DNA of 64,000 nucleotides from Herbidospora sakaeratensis (GTDB taxonomy: Bacteria; Actinomycetota; Actinomycetes; Streptosporangiales; Streptosporangiaceae). The stretch spans positions 103,085 to 167,084 of the forward strand of contig NZ_BBXC01000007.1 of NCBI RefSeq assembly GCF_001570525.1. Reading direction: 5' to 3'. The translations under genes were made by a program, and so were the position numbers. How positions within the stretch are numbered: position 1 is the first letter of the stretch; the number at the start of each line of letters is the position of its first letter. The notes beneath the pieces were generated by a model. The model was not told where the DNA came from, did not search any database, and was given only the letters and a program-made list of their open reading frames with translations. Below are positions 50,323 through 60,193 of the stretch, piece after piece.

Positions 50323-51183
50323 ATGAAGGTTGGACTTCAGATCCCGAGTTTCACGTACCCCGGCGACCCGGTGCTCAGTGACCGGCTCGCCCAGATCGTC
50401 ACCACCGCCGACCAGGCCGGATTCGACGCCGTCGCGGTGATGGACCACTTTTGGCAGATCCACGGCGTGGGGGCGCCCGAGGAGCCGATGCTGGAGGCGT
50501 ACACCACCCTGGGGTGGATCGCCGCGCACACCTCGCGGGCGCGGCTGCTGGCCCTGATCACCGGGGTGATCTACCGGCAGCCCGGCCTGCTCGCCAAGAT
50601 CGTCACCACCCTCGACGTGTTGTCGGGGGGCCGCGCCTGGCTGGGCATCGGCGCCGCCTGGAACGAGGAGGAGTCGAAGGGCCTCGGCTTCCCGTTCCCG
50701 CCGCTGGCCGAACGTTTCGAGCAGCTCGAAGAGGCGCTGCAGATCTGCCACCGGATGTGGGAGGGCGACGAGAGCCCGTACCGGGGACGGCACTTCCAGC
50801 TCGAACGGCCGCTGAACTCCCCGCAGCCGATCACCCGCCCGCACCCGCCGATCATGATCGGCGGCGGCGGCGAGAAGAAGACCCTGCGCCTGGTCGCCCA
50901 GTACGGCGACGCCTGCAACCTCTTCCCGTCGGACCAGCTCCAGCACAAGCTCGACGTGCTGCGCGGCCACTGCGAGGCGGTCGGCAGGAACTACGACGAC
51001 ATCCAGAAGACGGTCTACTACGCCTACGACACCACCCACGGCGTCCAGAAGATCGTCGACGACCTCGGCGGCTACGCCGAGATGGGCTTCAGCCTGGCGA
51101 TCGGCCAGGTCAAGGGGGTGTACGAGCTGACCCCGCTGGAGCAGATCGGCTCAGAGGTGATCCCGGTCGTGCAGCTGATCTGA
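50323..51183 (+). CDS. LLM class F420-dependent oxidoreductase
   Basis: A 286-residue luciferase-like TIM barrel. MKVGLQIPSFTYPG, DAVAVMDHFWQIHG, RLLALITGVIYRQPGLLAKIVTTLDVLSGGRAWLGIGAAWNEEE and PIMIGGGGEKKTLRLVAQYGDACN are typical of actinobacterial F420 enzymes. It reduces or oxidises an unknown compound with F420. The ATG at 50323 gives the family N-terminus; the ten codons upstream do not. Confidence 0.92.
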   Translation: MKVGLQIPSFTYPGDPVLSDRLAQIVTTADQAGFDAVAVMDHFWQIHGVGAPEEPMLEAYTTLGWIAAHTSRARLLALITGVIYRQPGLLAKIVTTLDVLSGGRAWLGIGAAWNEEESKGLGFPFPPLAERFEQLEEALQICHRMWEGDESPYRGRHFQLERPLNSPQPITRPHPPIMIGGGGEKKTLRLVAQYGDACNLFPSDQLQHKLDVLRGHCEAVGRNYDDIQKTVYYAYDTTHGVQKIVDDLGGYAEMGFSLAIGQVKGVYELTPLEQIGSEVIPVVQLI

Positions 51184-51202
51184 GATTGGGTAACTTGGCG
51201 GC

Positions 51203-52240
51203 GTGGGCTCAGCGACCCTCGTCCCCCAAACCCAGTCCATGACCGGCGACGACCTGTCGGCCGACGACGCGTGGGCGGCCCTGCGCGCCTACGGCGCGTG
51301 GCGGCTGGCCCGCGACTCGTTCGTGCGGTTCCGCTACGGCGACGGCATGAGCCATTCGCGCGCCCTGGCGTTCCAGATGTGCCTGTCGATCATCCCCGGC
51401 GCGATCGCCCTGGTCGGGCTCTCCTCGGTGGTGCACACCGAGGAGCTCGGCCAGGTCCTGGCGCTCACCCTGAGCCAGCTGAGCCCGGGAGAGGGCGTCG
51501 CGGCCGTGCGCAGCATCCTCGACGGCGGCTCGCGTTCCGACGCCGTGGCGTTGTGGGCGGGCCTCGGCACCTCCGTGTTCGCCCTGGTCAGCACCATGGC
51601 CCAGGTCGAACGCGGGGCCAACCGCATCTACGGCATCGAACGCGACCGCCCCTTCCACCGCAAATACCTGCGCGGGCTGGTGCTGGCCACCACCGCCGGC
51701 TCGTTCATGGTGGCCGGTTTCGTGATCATGGTCGGCGGCGACGCGCTCAAAGAGGCCCTCACCCGCGTGTACGACTGGGGCCCGGCCCTGCGCTTCGCCT
51801 TCGACCTGATGAGATGGCCGCTCGGCTTCCTGCTGGCCCTGGTGGCGACCTCGGTCATCTTCCGCGCCGCGCCCCGCCGCCGCCAGCCCGGCCACACGTG
51901 GCTGGCCTTCGGCGCGCTCGTCACCCTGGTGTTGTGGACGACCTTCACCCTCGGCCTGGCCCTCTACACGAGCCTCAACGAGAGCTTCGGCGAGACCTAC
52001 GGCCCGCTGACGGCGGTGATGGCGCTGCTGCTCTGGTCGTTCCTGACCTCGATCGCGCTGTTCCTCGGCCTGGCCTTCGCGGCCCAGCTCGAAGCCTCCC
52101 GCACGCACCGCACCGAACCCGCCCTGCCCGACCCCGGCCCCACGAAGGAGGAGGAGCGCGAACCGATCGTGGGCGCGGTCGGCATGGCCCTCCTGGCGGC
52201 CGCGCGGGTGCTGCTGGCGCGGGTCACCAGACGCCGCTGA
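51203..52240 (+). CDS. YihY/BrkB family membrane protein
   Basis: A 345-residue protein with six transmembrane segments and the YihY/BrkB pattern: GDGMSHSRALAFQMCLSIIPGAIALVGL, then FALVSTMAQVERGANRIYGIERDRPFHRKYLRGLVLA, and YGPLTAVMALLLWSFLTSIALFLGLAFAAQLEA. The function of the family is not settled. TAACTT at 51191-51196 lies six bases before the GTG start, so a leaderless transcript is likely. The 3' end overlaps the convergent DUF3592 gene by 17 bases. Confidence 0.9.
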   Translation: MGSATLVPQTQSMTGDDLSADDAWAALRAYGAWRLARDSFVRFRYGDGMSHSRALAFQMCLSIIPGAIALVGLSSVVHTEELGQVLALTLSQLSPGEGVAAVRSILDGGSRSDAVALWAGLGTSVFALVSTMAQVERGANRIYGIERDRPFHRKYLRGLVLATTAGSFMVAGFVIMVGGDALKEALTRVYDWGPALRFAFDLMRWPLGFLLALVATSVIFRAAPRRRQPGHTWLAFGALVTLVLWTTFTLGLALYTSLNESFGETYGPLTAVMALLLWSFLTSIALFLGLAFAAQLEASRTHRTEPALPDPGPTKEEEREPIVGAVGMALLAAARVLLARVTRRR

Positions 52241-52655
52241 CGACCACGCCGACCGCGACGGCCAGCACCGCCGCCCCGAGGCCCGTGAGCAGCCGCCCGG
52301 CCGTCGTGCCGTGGCCGGTGACGTTGTCGATGCGCACGTCACGCGGGTCGGCCGGGTCGTAGAGCACGCCGACCCGGTCGCCCTTCGCGGCCGGTGCCGG
52401 GTTGCCGCCGACGGGAGAGCGGGCCTCCACGACCTCGCCCTCGGCGGTGCGGAACCGCAGCACCGGCAGGTAGACGTGGGCCGGCCGGGGCCGCTGCGCC
52501 ACCCCCGCCCGGCTGACCTGGAGCGCGATCACCTCGCCCTCGGCGCGGACCGCGGTGGCCAGGAAGGCCCGCGCCGCCCGCCGCACCGCCTGCCCCTGGG
52601 CCAGCAGGTGAAGGCCGACGAACTCCAGGATCAGCCCCAGGACGATGCGTTCCAC
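52224..52655 (-). CDS. DUF3592 domain membrane protein
   Basis: A 143-residue protein with hydrophobic ends (IVLGLILEFVGLHLLAQG and LLTGLGAAVLAVAVGVVVSGVW) and a soluble middle: AEGEVIALQVSR, YLPVLRFRTAEGEVVEARSPVG, GDRVGVLYDPADPRDVRID. This is the DUF3592 pattern. Function unknown. It lies nine bases after the aldo/keto reductase stop and may be transcribed with it. Confidence 0.8.
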   Translation of the reverse strand: MERIVLGLILEFVGLHLLAQGQAVRRAARAFLATAVRAEGEVIALQVSRAGVAQRPRPAHVYLPVLRFRTAEGEVVEARSPVGGNPAPAAKGDRVGVLYDPADPRDVRIDNVTGHGTTAGRLLTGLGAAVLAVAVGVVVSGVW

Positions 52656-52664
52656 CCCCGCAGG

Positions 52665-53717
52665 CTAACGAGACAACGCCATTCCGGGAACGCGGGCGCG
52701 GATGGCGTCCATCGCGGCCTCGTCGGAGACGCCCTGCCAGTCCCAGCGCGGCGTGTAGGGGGCCTCCAGTTCCCGTGCATCCTCGTCGGTGAGCTCGACG
52801 TCCAGTGAGGCCACGGCCTCGTCGATCTGGCGGGTCGACCCCGCGCCGACCAGCGGCGCGGTGACCACCGGCTGGCGGCGCAACCAGGCGAGGGCGATCT
52901 GCGCCCGGCTCACGCCGCGGGCGTCGGCGACCCGGCCGACGGCGTCGACGATCAGGCGGTTGGCGGCCTCGTCGGACGGCGGGTAGAGCAGGTCGGCGAA
53001 CGCGCCGTCGGTCTCCGACCGGGCGGTCGTCCGGACGTCGTCCCAGGCGCGGGCGAGGCGGCCCCGGGCCAGCGGCGACCAGACGACGGCGCCGACGCCC
53101 TCGTCGAGGCACAACGGGATCATCTCCCGCTCCTCCTCGCGGGCGAGCAGGTTGTAGTGGTCCTGCATCGACGCGAACCGCGCCCAGCCGTGCTGTTTCT
53201 GCAGGTGGAGGGCTTTGGCGAACTCCCAGGCGCGCATCGACGACGCGCCGAGGTAGCGCACCTTGCCGGCTCTCACCAGGTCGTCGAGCGCGCCGAGGGT
53301 CTCCTCCCACGGCGTCGAGTGGTCGTTGCGGTGGATCTGGTAGAGGTCGATGTAGTCGGTGCCGAGCCGCCGCAGCGAGTGGTCGACCTCGGTCATGATC
53401 GCCTTCCGCGACAGGCCCCGGCCGTTCGGCCCCAGGCGCATCGGGTGGCGCAGCTTCGTGGCGATCACCACGGCGTCGCGGTCGGCGTAGTCGTGCAGGG
53501 CGCGGCCGAGGATCTCCTCGCTCGACCCGTTGGAGTACATGTTCGCGGTGTCGAAGAAGTTGACGCCCGCTTCCAGCGCGTGCCTGATCAGCGGCCGCGC
53601 CTCCGCCTCGCCCTTCGACCACACGGGGTGGCCCCGGCCGGGCTCGCCGTAGGTCATCGCGCCGATCGCGATGGGGGACACGTCGAGGCCGGTCGTGCCG
53701 AGTTTGATGTAGCGCAT
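52665..53717 (-). CDS. aldo/keto reductase
   Basis: A 350-residue NADPH-dependent reductase of the AKR12/YhdN-like group. The catalytic tetrad is visible: Asp in NFFDTANMYSNGSSEEILG, Tyr of the same motif, Lys in VVIATKLRH and His in DLYQIHRND. The NADPH site is GAGSTRQIDEAVASLD. It is divergent from the tetR gene across 76 bases that hold two operators, so it is very likely repressed by that TetR protein. Confidence 0.92.
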   Translation of the reverse strand: MRYIKLGTTGLDVSPIAIGAMTYGEPGRGHPVWSKGEAEARPLIRHALEAGVNFFDTANMYSNGSSEEILGRALHDYADRDAVVIATKLRHPMRLGPNGRGLSRKAIMTEVDHSLRRLGTDYIDLYQIHRNDHSTPWEETLGALDDLVRAGKVRYLGASSMRAWEFAKALHLQKQHGWARFASMQDHYNLLAREEEREMIPLCLDEGVGAVVWSPLARGRLARAWDDVRTTARSETDGAFADLLYPPSDEAANRLIVDAVGRVADARGVSRAQIALAWLRRQPVVTAPLVGAGSTRQIDEAVASLDVELTDEDARELEAPYTPRWDWQGVSDEAAMDAIRARVPGMALSR

Positions 53718-53734
53718 CGGTCCCTCTAAAATAT

Positions 53735-53750
53735 GTGGAGAACTCTCCGT
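53735..53750. promoter_or_regulatory. TetR operator, imperfect copy
   Basis: GTGGAGAACTCTCCGT, matching the perfect site 24 bases away except at three positions. It lies 18 bases before the aldo/keto reductase start. Confidence 0.75.
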
Positions 53751-53758
53751 TTAACGTA

Positions 53759-53774
53759 GTGGAGAGCTCTCCAC
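53759..53774. promoter_or_regulatory. TetR operator, perfect 16-bp palindrome
   Basis: GTGGAGAGCTCTCCAC, a perfect palindrome 20 bases before the tetR start. Together with the copy at 53735, centre-to-centre distance 24 bases (about two helical turns), it can hold two dimers on one face and control both divergent genes. Confidence 0.85.
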
Positions 53775-53793
53775 ATAGCAAGGTGGGAGCCCG

Positions 53794-54318
53794 ATGGTCC
53801 GTTCCGACGCCCGGGAGAACCGGGTCCGCATCCTCGCGGCCGCGCGCGAGGCGCTCGCCGAAGACGTGGGCGCGTCGATGAACCAGGTCGCCCGGCGGGC
53901 GGGCGTCGGCGCGGGCACGCTCTACCGCAACTTCCCCACCCGCGAGGCGCTGCTGCTGGCCGTCTACCAAGATGAGGTCGACCGCATCCTGGGCACGGTG
54001 CCCGACCTGCTGGCCGCCCACCCGCCGCTCGAAGCGCTCCGCCACTGGACCCTCGACCTGGTCGAGGCCATGCGCAGAAAGCACGGCCTCGGCGACGCGC
54101 TCAGCCCCGGCGCCCACCAGGCGATGACCGAGCGCACCTACGGCCCGGTCGTCGCCGCCATCGCCGAGCTGCTCGACGCGGGCAAGGGCGAGGGCAGCAT
54201 CCGCGCCGACGCCGATCCCGCCGACTTCCTCCAGCTCAGCGGCGCCCTCTGGCGCGCCGCGCCCGACCGGTCGCCCCACATGCTGGGGCTCGTCCTCGAC
54301 GGGCTCCGGGCGCGCTAG
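53794..54318 (+). CDS. TetR/AcrR family regulator
   Basis: A 174-residue regulator. The N-terminal HTH is RILAAAREALAEDVGASMNQVARRAGVGAGTLYRNFPTREALLLAVY; the C-terminal ligand domain is of the SCO-type tetR_C. GGTGGGAG gives the ribosome site. It probably represses itself and the divergent aldo/keto reductase through the two palindromes. Its TAG stop lies in CTAG shared with the convergent flavin-protein gene. Confidence 0.92.
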   Translation: MVRSDARENRVRILAAAREALAEDVGASMNQVARRAGVGAGTLYRNFPTREALLLAVYQDEVDRILGTVPDLLAAHPPLEALRHWTLDLVEAMRRKHGLGDALSPGAHQAMTERTYGPVVAAIAELLDAGKGEGSIRADADPADFLQLSGALWRAAPDRSPHMLGLVLDGLRAR

Positions 54319-54698
54319 CCCTCCAGCCGCCGCCCGGTGACCCGCTGCGGCCTGATGGTGATCAGGTGGTCGCGGCCCTCGACCCACGAGCCGCCCGGCG
54401 TGCCCTGCGCGTGGTGGCAGGGGCCCTGGACCAGCACGCTCCAGCCCTCCCGGTGCTCCGGGTCGATCGCGTCGACCTCGAAGGCGACCACGATTTCCAG
54501 GTCGTCGACGTGGGTGCGCAGGTCGTCGTCCATGGCCCCGCCGGTGCGGACGCTGAAGACGATCACGCCGTCGTCGAGGCGGTAGTTGACCGGGAGGATG
54601 GTCGGCCCGTGGGAGCCGCTGAAGGCGATCCGGCCGACGCCGCCGGGGGCGATGAGGGCGAGGCATTCGTCGGCGGTGAGGGTGCGCAGGGTGCTCAT
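54315..54698 (-). CDS. pyridoxamine 5'-phosphate oxidase-fold flavin protein
   Basis: A 127-residue split-barrel protein: LTADECLALIAPGGVGRIAFSG, ILPVNYRLDDGVIVFSVRTGG, EIVVAFEVDAIDPEHREGWSVLVQG. This is the FMN/F420/heme-binding PPOX-like group common in actinobacteria (DUF of the MSMEG_3356 type). Start at ATG 54698; the longer open frame upstream has no family resemblance. Confidence 0.85.
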   Translation of the reverse strand: MSTLRTLTADECLALIAPGGVGRIAFSGSHGPTILPVNYRLDDGVIVFSVRTGGAMDDDLRTHVDDLEIVVAFEVDAIDPEHREGWSVLVQGPCHHAQGTPGGSWVEGRDHLITIRPQRVTGRRLEG

Positions 54699-54861
54699 GG
54701 GTTCCACTGTGGACGACCCGCCGGCCTGCGGACATGGCCGTTGGGCCCCTCGCGGGCGGGCCGAAGGTCCTTCGCGGACGGGTCCTCCTGCCCTGCTGCC
54801 CGGCCTGGTGAACGCGTGTGATTGGGGGGCGAGCTCATCCCCCCTATCGAAGGAGCCTCCC

Positions 54862-55350
54862 ATGACCCCTGACGTCCGCGCCGGCCACGTCTGGGCGGTC
54901 GCCCGGATCGCCCTCGGCTGGATCTTCCTGTGGGCCTTCCTCGACAAACTGTTCGGGCTCGGCTTCGCCACCCCCGGCGAGCGGTCGTGGCTCAACGGCG
55001 GCAGCCCGACGACCGGCTTCCTGAAGGGCGCCGCCGACGGCCCGCTCGGCGGGCTCTACGGCGCCCTCGCGGGGCACTGGTGGGTCGACGTGCTGTTCAT
55101 GGCCGGGCTGCTCGGCGTCGGCGCGGCCCTGATCCTCGGCATCGGGATGCGGGCCGCGGCCGCCGCCGGGACGGTCATGCTGGTGATGATGTGGGGCGCC
55201 GCGCTGCCCCTGACGACCAACCCGTTCCTCGACGACCACATCGTCTACGCGATCGTCCTGATCGGGCTGGCCGCCGCCGACGCGGGCGACACGTGGGGCC
55301 TCGGCCGCCGATGGGCCGCGGTCACCGCCGGGTCGCCGGTCCTCAGGTAG
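54862..55350 (+). CDS. DoxX-like membrane protein
   Basis: A 162-residue protein with four transmembrane helices. ARIALGWIFLWAFLDKLFGLGFAT is the first helix and its usual DKLFG follow-up; WWVDVLFMAGLLGVGAALILGIGMRAAAAAGTVMLVMMW gives the next two, then DDHIVYAIVLIGLAA. It resembles DoxX/thiosulfate-quinone oxidoreductase membrane subunits. GAAGGAG is the ribosome site. It overlaps the convergent ROK gene by eight bases. Confidence 0.8.
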   Translation: MTPDVRAGHVWAVARIALGWIFLWAFLDKLFGLGFATPGERSWLNGGSPTTGFLKGAADGPLGGLYGALAGHWWVDVLFMAGLLGVGAALILGIGMRAAAAAGTVMLVMMWGAALPLTTNPFLDDHIVYAIVLIGLAAADAGDTWGLGRRWAAVTAGSPVLR

Positions 55351-56188
55351 CGTTCAGCGCCTGGCGGGCCAGCTCGGCCGCGCCGGTCACCCCCGACAGG
55401 TTCCCCAGCCCCGGCGCGCAGATGAGCGTGTCGAGCGCGTAGCCGCCCGCCAGGTCGGCCGCGCGGGCCCGCACCAGGTCGAGCAGCCCCGGCCGCCCGC
55501 CGACCCCGCCGCCGATGACGACGGCCTGGGGGGAGAGGGTCGAGGCCAGGTTGTGTACGGCCTTCGCCAGGTATTCGGCCTCCAGCTCCCACGGCTCGCC
55601 GTCGCCGAGCTCCTGCGCGGGCCGCCCCCAGCGCTCCCGCATCGACGTCCCGGACGCCAGCCCTTCGAGGCAGTCGCCGTGGAACGGGCACACCCCCGGG
55701 AACGGGTCGCGCCCGGTGTCGTGGGGCACCAGCATGTGCCCCGCCTCGGGGTGGGTGCGCCCGTGCAGCGGCCGGCCGTCGACGACGACGCCGACCCCGA
55801 TGCCGGTGCCGACCGTCATGTAGGCCAGCGTGTGCAGCCCCCGCCCCGCGCCGTAGCGCCACTCGCCGATCGCCGCGCCGTTCACGTCGGTGTCGAGCCC
55901 GACCGGGACGCCCAGCCCCTCACGGAACGGCGTCACCACGTCGGCCCCCGACCAGCCCGGCTTGGGCGTGGCGGTGATGTGCCCGGTCGACAGGTCGACC
56001 GGGCCGAACGTGGCGACGCCGACCGCCGCCGGGGCGGGATGACGCCGGAAGAAGTCGACGGCGGCCGGGATGGTCTCGTCGGGGGTCGTCGTCGGGACCA
56101 CTTCGGTGGCCACGATGTTTCCGTCGGTGTCGGCGAGCGCGCACACCCATTTCGTACCGCCCGCTTCGACGGCTCCGTACCTGATCAC
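55343..56188 (-). CDS. ROK family sugar kinase, fructokinase-like
   Basis: A 281-residue ROK kinase. The ATP site is GAVEAGGTKWVCALAD, catalytic Asp in GLDTDVNGAAIGEW, and the zinc motif is THPEAGHMLVPHDTG...CPFHGDCLEGLASG with the His and three Cys/His ligands in place. This arrangement is that of the fructokinases of the YdhR/Mak group. No transporter or regulator of sugar use is adjacent, so the substrate is an inference. Confidence 0.88.
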   Translation of the reverse strand: MIRYGAVEAGGTKWVCALADTDGNIVATEVVPTTTPDETIPAAVDFFRRHPAPAAVGVATFGPVDLSTGHITATPKPGWSGADVVTPFREGLGVPVGLDTDVNGAAIGEWRYGAGRGLHTLAYMTVGTGIGVGVVVDGRPLHGRTHPEAGHMLVPHDTGRDPFPGVCPFHGDCLEGLASGTSMRERWGRPAQELGDGEPWELEAEYLAKAVHNLASTLSPQAVVIGGGVGGRPGLLDLVRARAADLAGGYALDTLICAPGLGNLSGVTGAAELARQALNAT

Positions 56189-56203
56189 CCCGACAGTCTG
56201 CCG

Positions 56204-57859
<1,656 letters not shown>

Positions 57860-57969
57860 CGAAATCCTCCAGTGTGAATGCCTCGCGGTTCGGGATGCGG
57901 GAAGCGCGCGACGCGGAGCAGCGCGTTGTTCTCCGGTTTTTCCCGATGCGCGACGCTAAACTTTTTGCC

Positions 57970-59163
57970 ATGTCCCGCTATCGGCTTCAGCCGACGCAGG
58001 CACAGGCGGCTGCGCTGCTGGAACATTGCAGGCACGCACGTTTCGTATGGAACCTTGCGGTCGAGCAGAGCTCGTTTTGGAAGCCGGGAAGAGGACACGC
58101 GCCGGGATTCGCGGAGCAGTGCCGCCAACTGACCGAAGCGAGAGCCGAGTACGCCTGGCTTCGCGCCGGATCGGCAATCGTTCAGCAGCAGGCGCTCAAG
58201 GATTTCGCGCGTGCCATGGCGCAATTCTTCGCCAGGACCCACCGGATGCCGACTTTCCGGCGGCGTGGACAGAACGAAGGATTTCGAATCGTCGCCTTCA
58301 AGAAGGAGGACGTGCGTCGCCTGTCCCGAAATGTGGGAGAGGTCAAGATTCCCAAGGTCGGCTGGGTCCGCTTCCGATGGTCCAGGGCTGTGCCCGCCGG
58401 CGCCAAGTCCTTCCGGGTCAGTCGCGATCAATTGGGACGATGGTTCGTTGCCTTTGCCGTCGCCCCGATGCCCATCGCCAGGCCGGGCAATGACGAAGTC
58501 GTCGGCGTGGACCGGGGGGTGGCCGTCAGCGCCGCGCTGTCCACGGGTGAACTGCTCAGGGCCCCCACTCTTCGGGCGGTTGAGCGAGCCCGGCTGCTCA
58601 AGCTGATCCGACAATTGGCCCGTGCGCGTAAGGGTTCCAAGCGGCGTGACGACGTCAGGACCGCGATTGGCAGGTTGAGGGCCCGTGAGACCGCCAGGCG
58701 CAAAGACTGGGTCGAAAAGGTCACCACCAGCCTTGCCCGCCGTTTCGATGTGATCGGCGTCGAAGATCTGAGAATCGGGAATATGACCCGCTCGGCTCGG
58801 GGGACCATCGAAGCGCCAGGGCGAAATGTCCGCCGAAAGGCGGGCCTCAACCGGAGTATTCTCTCCGCCTGCTGGGGCCGACTCGTCATGCGGCTGGAGG
58901 ACAAAGCGCCAGGCCGCGTCATCAAGGTGAATCCCGCGTTCACGAGTCAGCGTTGTTCGGTTTGCGGGGTCGTCGATGGAAAGGCACGCGAGAGCCAAGC
59001 TGCCTTCCGCTGCCGATCCTGCGGCCATGCCGGCAACGCAGATGTGAACGCGGCCCAGAACATCGAGGTCATCGCCGCAGGGCATGCGGTGAATGCGCGG
59101 GGAGGCGACCGGAAGACCGGGCCTGGGAACCGCGAACCTCAACTCGTCCTCCGTCCAGTGTGA
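57970..59163 (+). CDS. tnpB: TnpB RNA-guided endonuclease (IS605/IS607 OrfB type)
   Basis: A 397-residue TnpB. The N-terminal part is MSRYRLQPTQAQAAALLEHCRHARFVWNLAV. The split RuvC nuclease is complete: Asp in VVGVDRGVAV, Glu in VIGVEDLRIGNM, Asp in GNADVNAAQNI, with the zinc ribbon CSVCG and CRSCG in between. So it can be active as a guided nuclease that helps the element stay in the genome. The ATG at 57970 begins the family N-terminus; upstream in-frame ATGs at 57946 and 57874 are weaker. It runs against putA and pruA. Confidence 0.93.
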   Translation: MSRYRLQPTQAQAAALLEHCRHARFVWNLAVEQSSFWKPGRGHAPGFAEQCRQLTEARAEYAWLRAGSAIVQQQALKDFARAMAQFFARTHRMPTFRRRGQNEGFRIVAFKKEDVRRLSRNVGEVKIPKVGWVRFRWSRAVPAGAKSFRVSRDQLGRWFVAFAVAPMPIARPGNDEVVGVDRGVAVSAALSTGELLRAPTLRAVERARLLKLIRQLARARKGSKRRDDVRTAIGRLRARETARRKDWVEKVTTSLARRFDVIGVEDLRIGNMTRSARGTIEAPGRNVRRKAGLNRSILSACWGRLVMRLEDKAPGRVIKVNPAFTSQRCSVCGVVDGKARESQAAFRCRSCGHAGNADVNAAQNIEVIAAGHAVNARGGDRKTGPGNREPQLVLRPV

Positions 59164-59210
59164 GATGAGTTGGAATCCCGCTTGTTCACTAGCGGGAGGG
59201 TGCCAACCCC
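59060..59210 (+). ncRNA. predicted omega/right-end guide RNA of TnpB
   Basis: Right-end RNAs of TnpB systems overlap the end of tnpB and run to the element border. Here the end of tnpB is followed by nested stems: GTTGG at 59169-59173 with CCAAC at 59203-59207, and inside CCCGCT (59177-59182) with AGCGGG (59191-59196). The guide would begin just after the border, at about 59208-59210, and so match the 3' end of putA. Left limit is arbitrary. Confidence 0.5.
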
Positions 59211-60110
59211 AAGAGAGCGCAGGAAGAAGGCCACGTTGGCCGGTCGTTCGGCCAGGCGGCGCATGAAGTAGCCGTACCAGTCGTCGCCGTAGGGCACGTA
59301 CACGCGGACCAGCGCGCCCGAGTTGGCGAGCGCCTGCTGCTTGTCGGTGCGGATGCCGTAGAGCATCTGGTACTCGTAGGTGTCGCGGGCCCGGTCGTGC
59401 CGGTCGGCGAGCAGTTCGGCGATCGAGATCAGCCGGTCGTCGTGGGTGGCCACCATCGGGTGCCCGGCGCCGGCCATCAGCACCTTCAGGCAGCGCACGT
59501 AGGCCAGGTCGACGTCGTTCTTCTTCTGGTACGCCACCGACGCCGGCTCCCGGTAGGCGCCCTTCACCAGCCTGACCCGCGAGTCGCGCAGGTCGTGGCA
59601 GTCGGCCTCGCTCCGGAACAGGTAGGCCTGGATCGCCACCCCGACGTCGGAGAAGTCGGCCCGCAGGTCGCGCAGGATGTCCAGGGTGGAGTCGACCGTG
59701 GTGTGGTCCTCCATGTCGAGGGTGACCGTCGCCCCCGCGCTCAGCGCGGCCTCGCAGATCTCCCGGGCGTGTTCGAGGGCCATCGAGTCGTCGAGCGCCT
59801 GCCCGACGGCCGACAACTTCACCGACACCTCCGCCCGGTGGCCCAGCCCCAGCGGGGCGAGCGCGTCGAGCAGCTCCACGTACGCCTTCGTGGTCGTCAC
59901 GGCGGCGTCGGTGTCGCGCACCTCCTCGCCCAGATGGTCGATGGTGACCATGAGCCCCGACCGGGTGAGCCGGTCGACCGCGGCCACGGCGTCGGCGGTG
60001 GCCTCTCCGGCGACGAACCGGTCGACGACGCGACGGGTTGGCGGCAGGGCCGTGACGGCCTTGCGCGCGAGCGGATTCCTCGACACGGCGAGGAGCGTGG
60101 AACCGAGCAT
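59139..60110 (-). CDS. putA: proline dehydrogenase, C-terminus altered by the insertion
   Basis: First step of proline degradation. The protein (323 residues from ATG 60110) has LMVTIDHLGEEV, VSVKLSAVG, VTLDMEDHTTVDSTL, QAYLFRSEADC, RLVKGAYREP, VATHDDRLI, YEYQMLYGIR and VYVPYGDDWYGYFMRRLAERPANVAFFLRSL, which are the FAD- and proline-binding motifs. After FFLRSL natural proteins stop within a few residues; here the frame runs 18 residues into the TnpB element and ends inside tnpB. The catalytic part is whole, so it is probably active. Confidence 0.92.
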   Translation of the reverse strand: MLGSTLLAVSRNPLARKAVTALPPTRRVVDRFVAGEATADAVAAVDRLTRSGLMVTIDHLGEEVRDTDAAVTTTKAYVELLDALAPLGLGHRAEVSVKLSAVGQALDDSMALEHAREICEAALSAGATVTLDMEDHTTVDSTLDILRDLRADFSDVGVAIQAYLFRSEADCHDLRDSRVRLVKGAYREPASVAYQKKNDVDLAYVRCLKVLMAGAGHPMVATHDDRLISIAELLADRHDRARDTYEYQMLYGIRTDKQQALANSGALVRVYVPYGDDWYGYFMRRLAERPANVAFFLRSLGVGTLPLVNKRDSNSSHTGRRTS

Positions 60111-60193
60111 GCACACAGCGTAATTCGCCCGGAAAGTACCCTTCCACGGACATCCGGCCAAGTCTCTTCAGACAAATGCACAATAATGTCTGC

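Larger units (their letters stand above)
57866..59210 (+). mobile_element. TnpB-only insertion element between putA and pruA
   Basis: An element of about 1.35 kb with a single intact tnpB gene and no transposase TnpA. The left end must lie after the pruA ribosome site (about 57866) and the right end near 59207-59210, where putA homology starts. TCCAGTGTGA occurs at 57868-57877 near the left end and again at 59154-59163 over the tnpB stop. Exact ends cannot be fixed by eye. Confidence 0.8.
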
